Positions 21,383 through 21,613 of a stretch of DNA of 21,613 nt are shown here, in pieces (the stretch's first letter is position 1; each line of letters opens with the position of its first letter). The DNA comes from a virus. The notes below the pieces were generated by a model, which did not search any database, was not told the DNA's origin, and saw only the letters and a program-made list of their open reading frames with translations. Location: positions 1 to 21,613 of IMG/VR virus record IMGVR_UViG_3300030333_002979; one strand, written 5' to 3'. The position numbers and the translations under genes are program-made.

Positions 21383-21613
21383 TTGGCTGAACACGATTAT
21401 GTGATTGCTAACGGCACAGGTGCAGCCGTAAGAGCAGATATAAACAATGCACTCGCTGCTATTGTTTCTAACAATAGTAAGTCCTCTGATCCCTCTACGA
21501 CGTTTGCATATCAATGGTATGTAGACACTGGAGACAACACCTTATACATCAGAAATTCAGCTAACAATGCTTGGGTTGCTGTCTCTGCTGTCGGTGGAAT
21601 CGGATCGGCAAAT
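21383..21613 (+). CDS. Start of a tail-fibre-like structural protein (runs off the window)
   Basis: The frame is open to the last base (77 codons visible). I recall the opening MAEHDYVIANGTGAAVRADI and a later SNNSKSSDPSTTFAYQWYVD as a common N-terminus of marine phage fibre and structural proteins, which begin MAxHDYxIAN. That match supports the TTG at 21383 rather than the in-frame GTG at 21401. A purine-rich site (GAGAGAGGA, 21372-21380) lies just upstream, though closer than usual. The W-Y/W and L-Y-I-R-N-S-A-N-N-A-W-V repeat unit is typical of adaptor regions that join fibres to the tail tip. Product and length beyond the window are unknown. Confidence 0.75.
   Translation, partial: MAEHDYVIANGTGAAVRADINNALAAIVSNNSKSSDPSTTFAYQWYVDTGDNTLYIRNSANNAWVAVSAVGGIGSAN

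Noticed and set aside
21364-21389. Hairpin terminator after gpJ (AGCCA ... TGGCT)
   Set aside because: Only a 5-bp stem with a long loop and no U-tract; the stem lies over the start codon of the next gene.

Overview
This window is a contiguous morphogenesis region of a tailed double-stranded DNA phage or prophage with a lambda-like, siphovirus-type tail. All genes but one lie on the + strand, in the order packaging, portal, capsid, neck, tail tube, tape measure, tail tip. No integrase, lysis gene, tRNA, insertion sequence, CRISPR array or host gene is visible, so lifestyle and host are not settled. Several proteins resemble families I recall from marine and picocyanobacterial phages: a basic protein opening with MARRYVRD, a fibre protein opening with MAxHDYxIAN, and a DnaT_2-like connector opening with MAITIVATAG. 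The most highly expressed genes lack Shine-Dalgarno sequences. A cyanobacterial or other marine bacterial host is therefore a reasonable guess, but only an inference.

Layout. Positions 1-135 hold the C-terminus of a probable VapE or primase/helicase-like replication protein. Positions 85-319 hold a cluster of GGAAC/GTTCC repeats around an A/T-only run, a candidate origin or terminase recognition site. Then follow a 68-aa unknown, small and large terminase subunits (TTG start on the large one), a DUF4055-type portal, and a 716-aa MuF (SPP1 gp7-like) protein whose C-terminus carries an anthrax lethal factor-like HExxH zincin. Downstream of it come a 65-aa protein, a 397-aa extremely basic protein, and a single minus-strand gene for an 82-aa very acidic protein. 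Scaffold, major capsid protein and a decoration-like protein follow. The neck genes (9746-11951) are tightly overlapped and include a 56-aa frame that overlaps the next gene by 47 nt.

The tail module (12133 to the end) matches lambda V-G/GT-H-M-L-K-I-J in order and content. The chaperone gene G ends at a perfect A AAA AAG slippery heptamer, and a -1 shift appends a 52-codon T domain. The gpL homologue keeps the four iron-sulfur cysteines with lambda spacing but carries an extra N-terminal module. The gpJ homologue contains a complete 130-aa Hint (intein-like) domain, inserted in the glycine-rich stretch just before the point where lambda gpJ begins. The window ends inside a fibre-like gene with a TTG start.

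How the parts work together: the terminase loads DNA through the portal into a scaffold-assembled capsid. The connector, head-closure and terminator proteins join head and tail, and gpG/GT with the tape measure set tail-tube length. M, L, K, I and J build the tip. The MuF-zincin, the basic protein and their small neighbours look like candidate capsid-internal cargo. The most notable points are the MuF-zincin cargo region, the Hint domain in the tail tip protein, the frameshift, and the repeat cluster next to the terminase genes.
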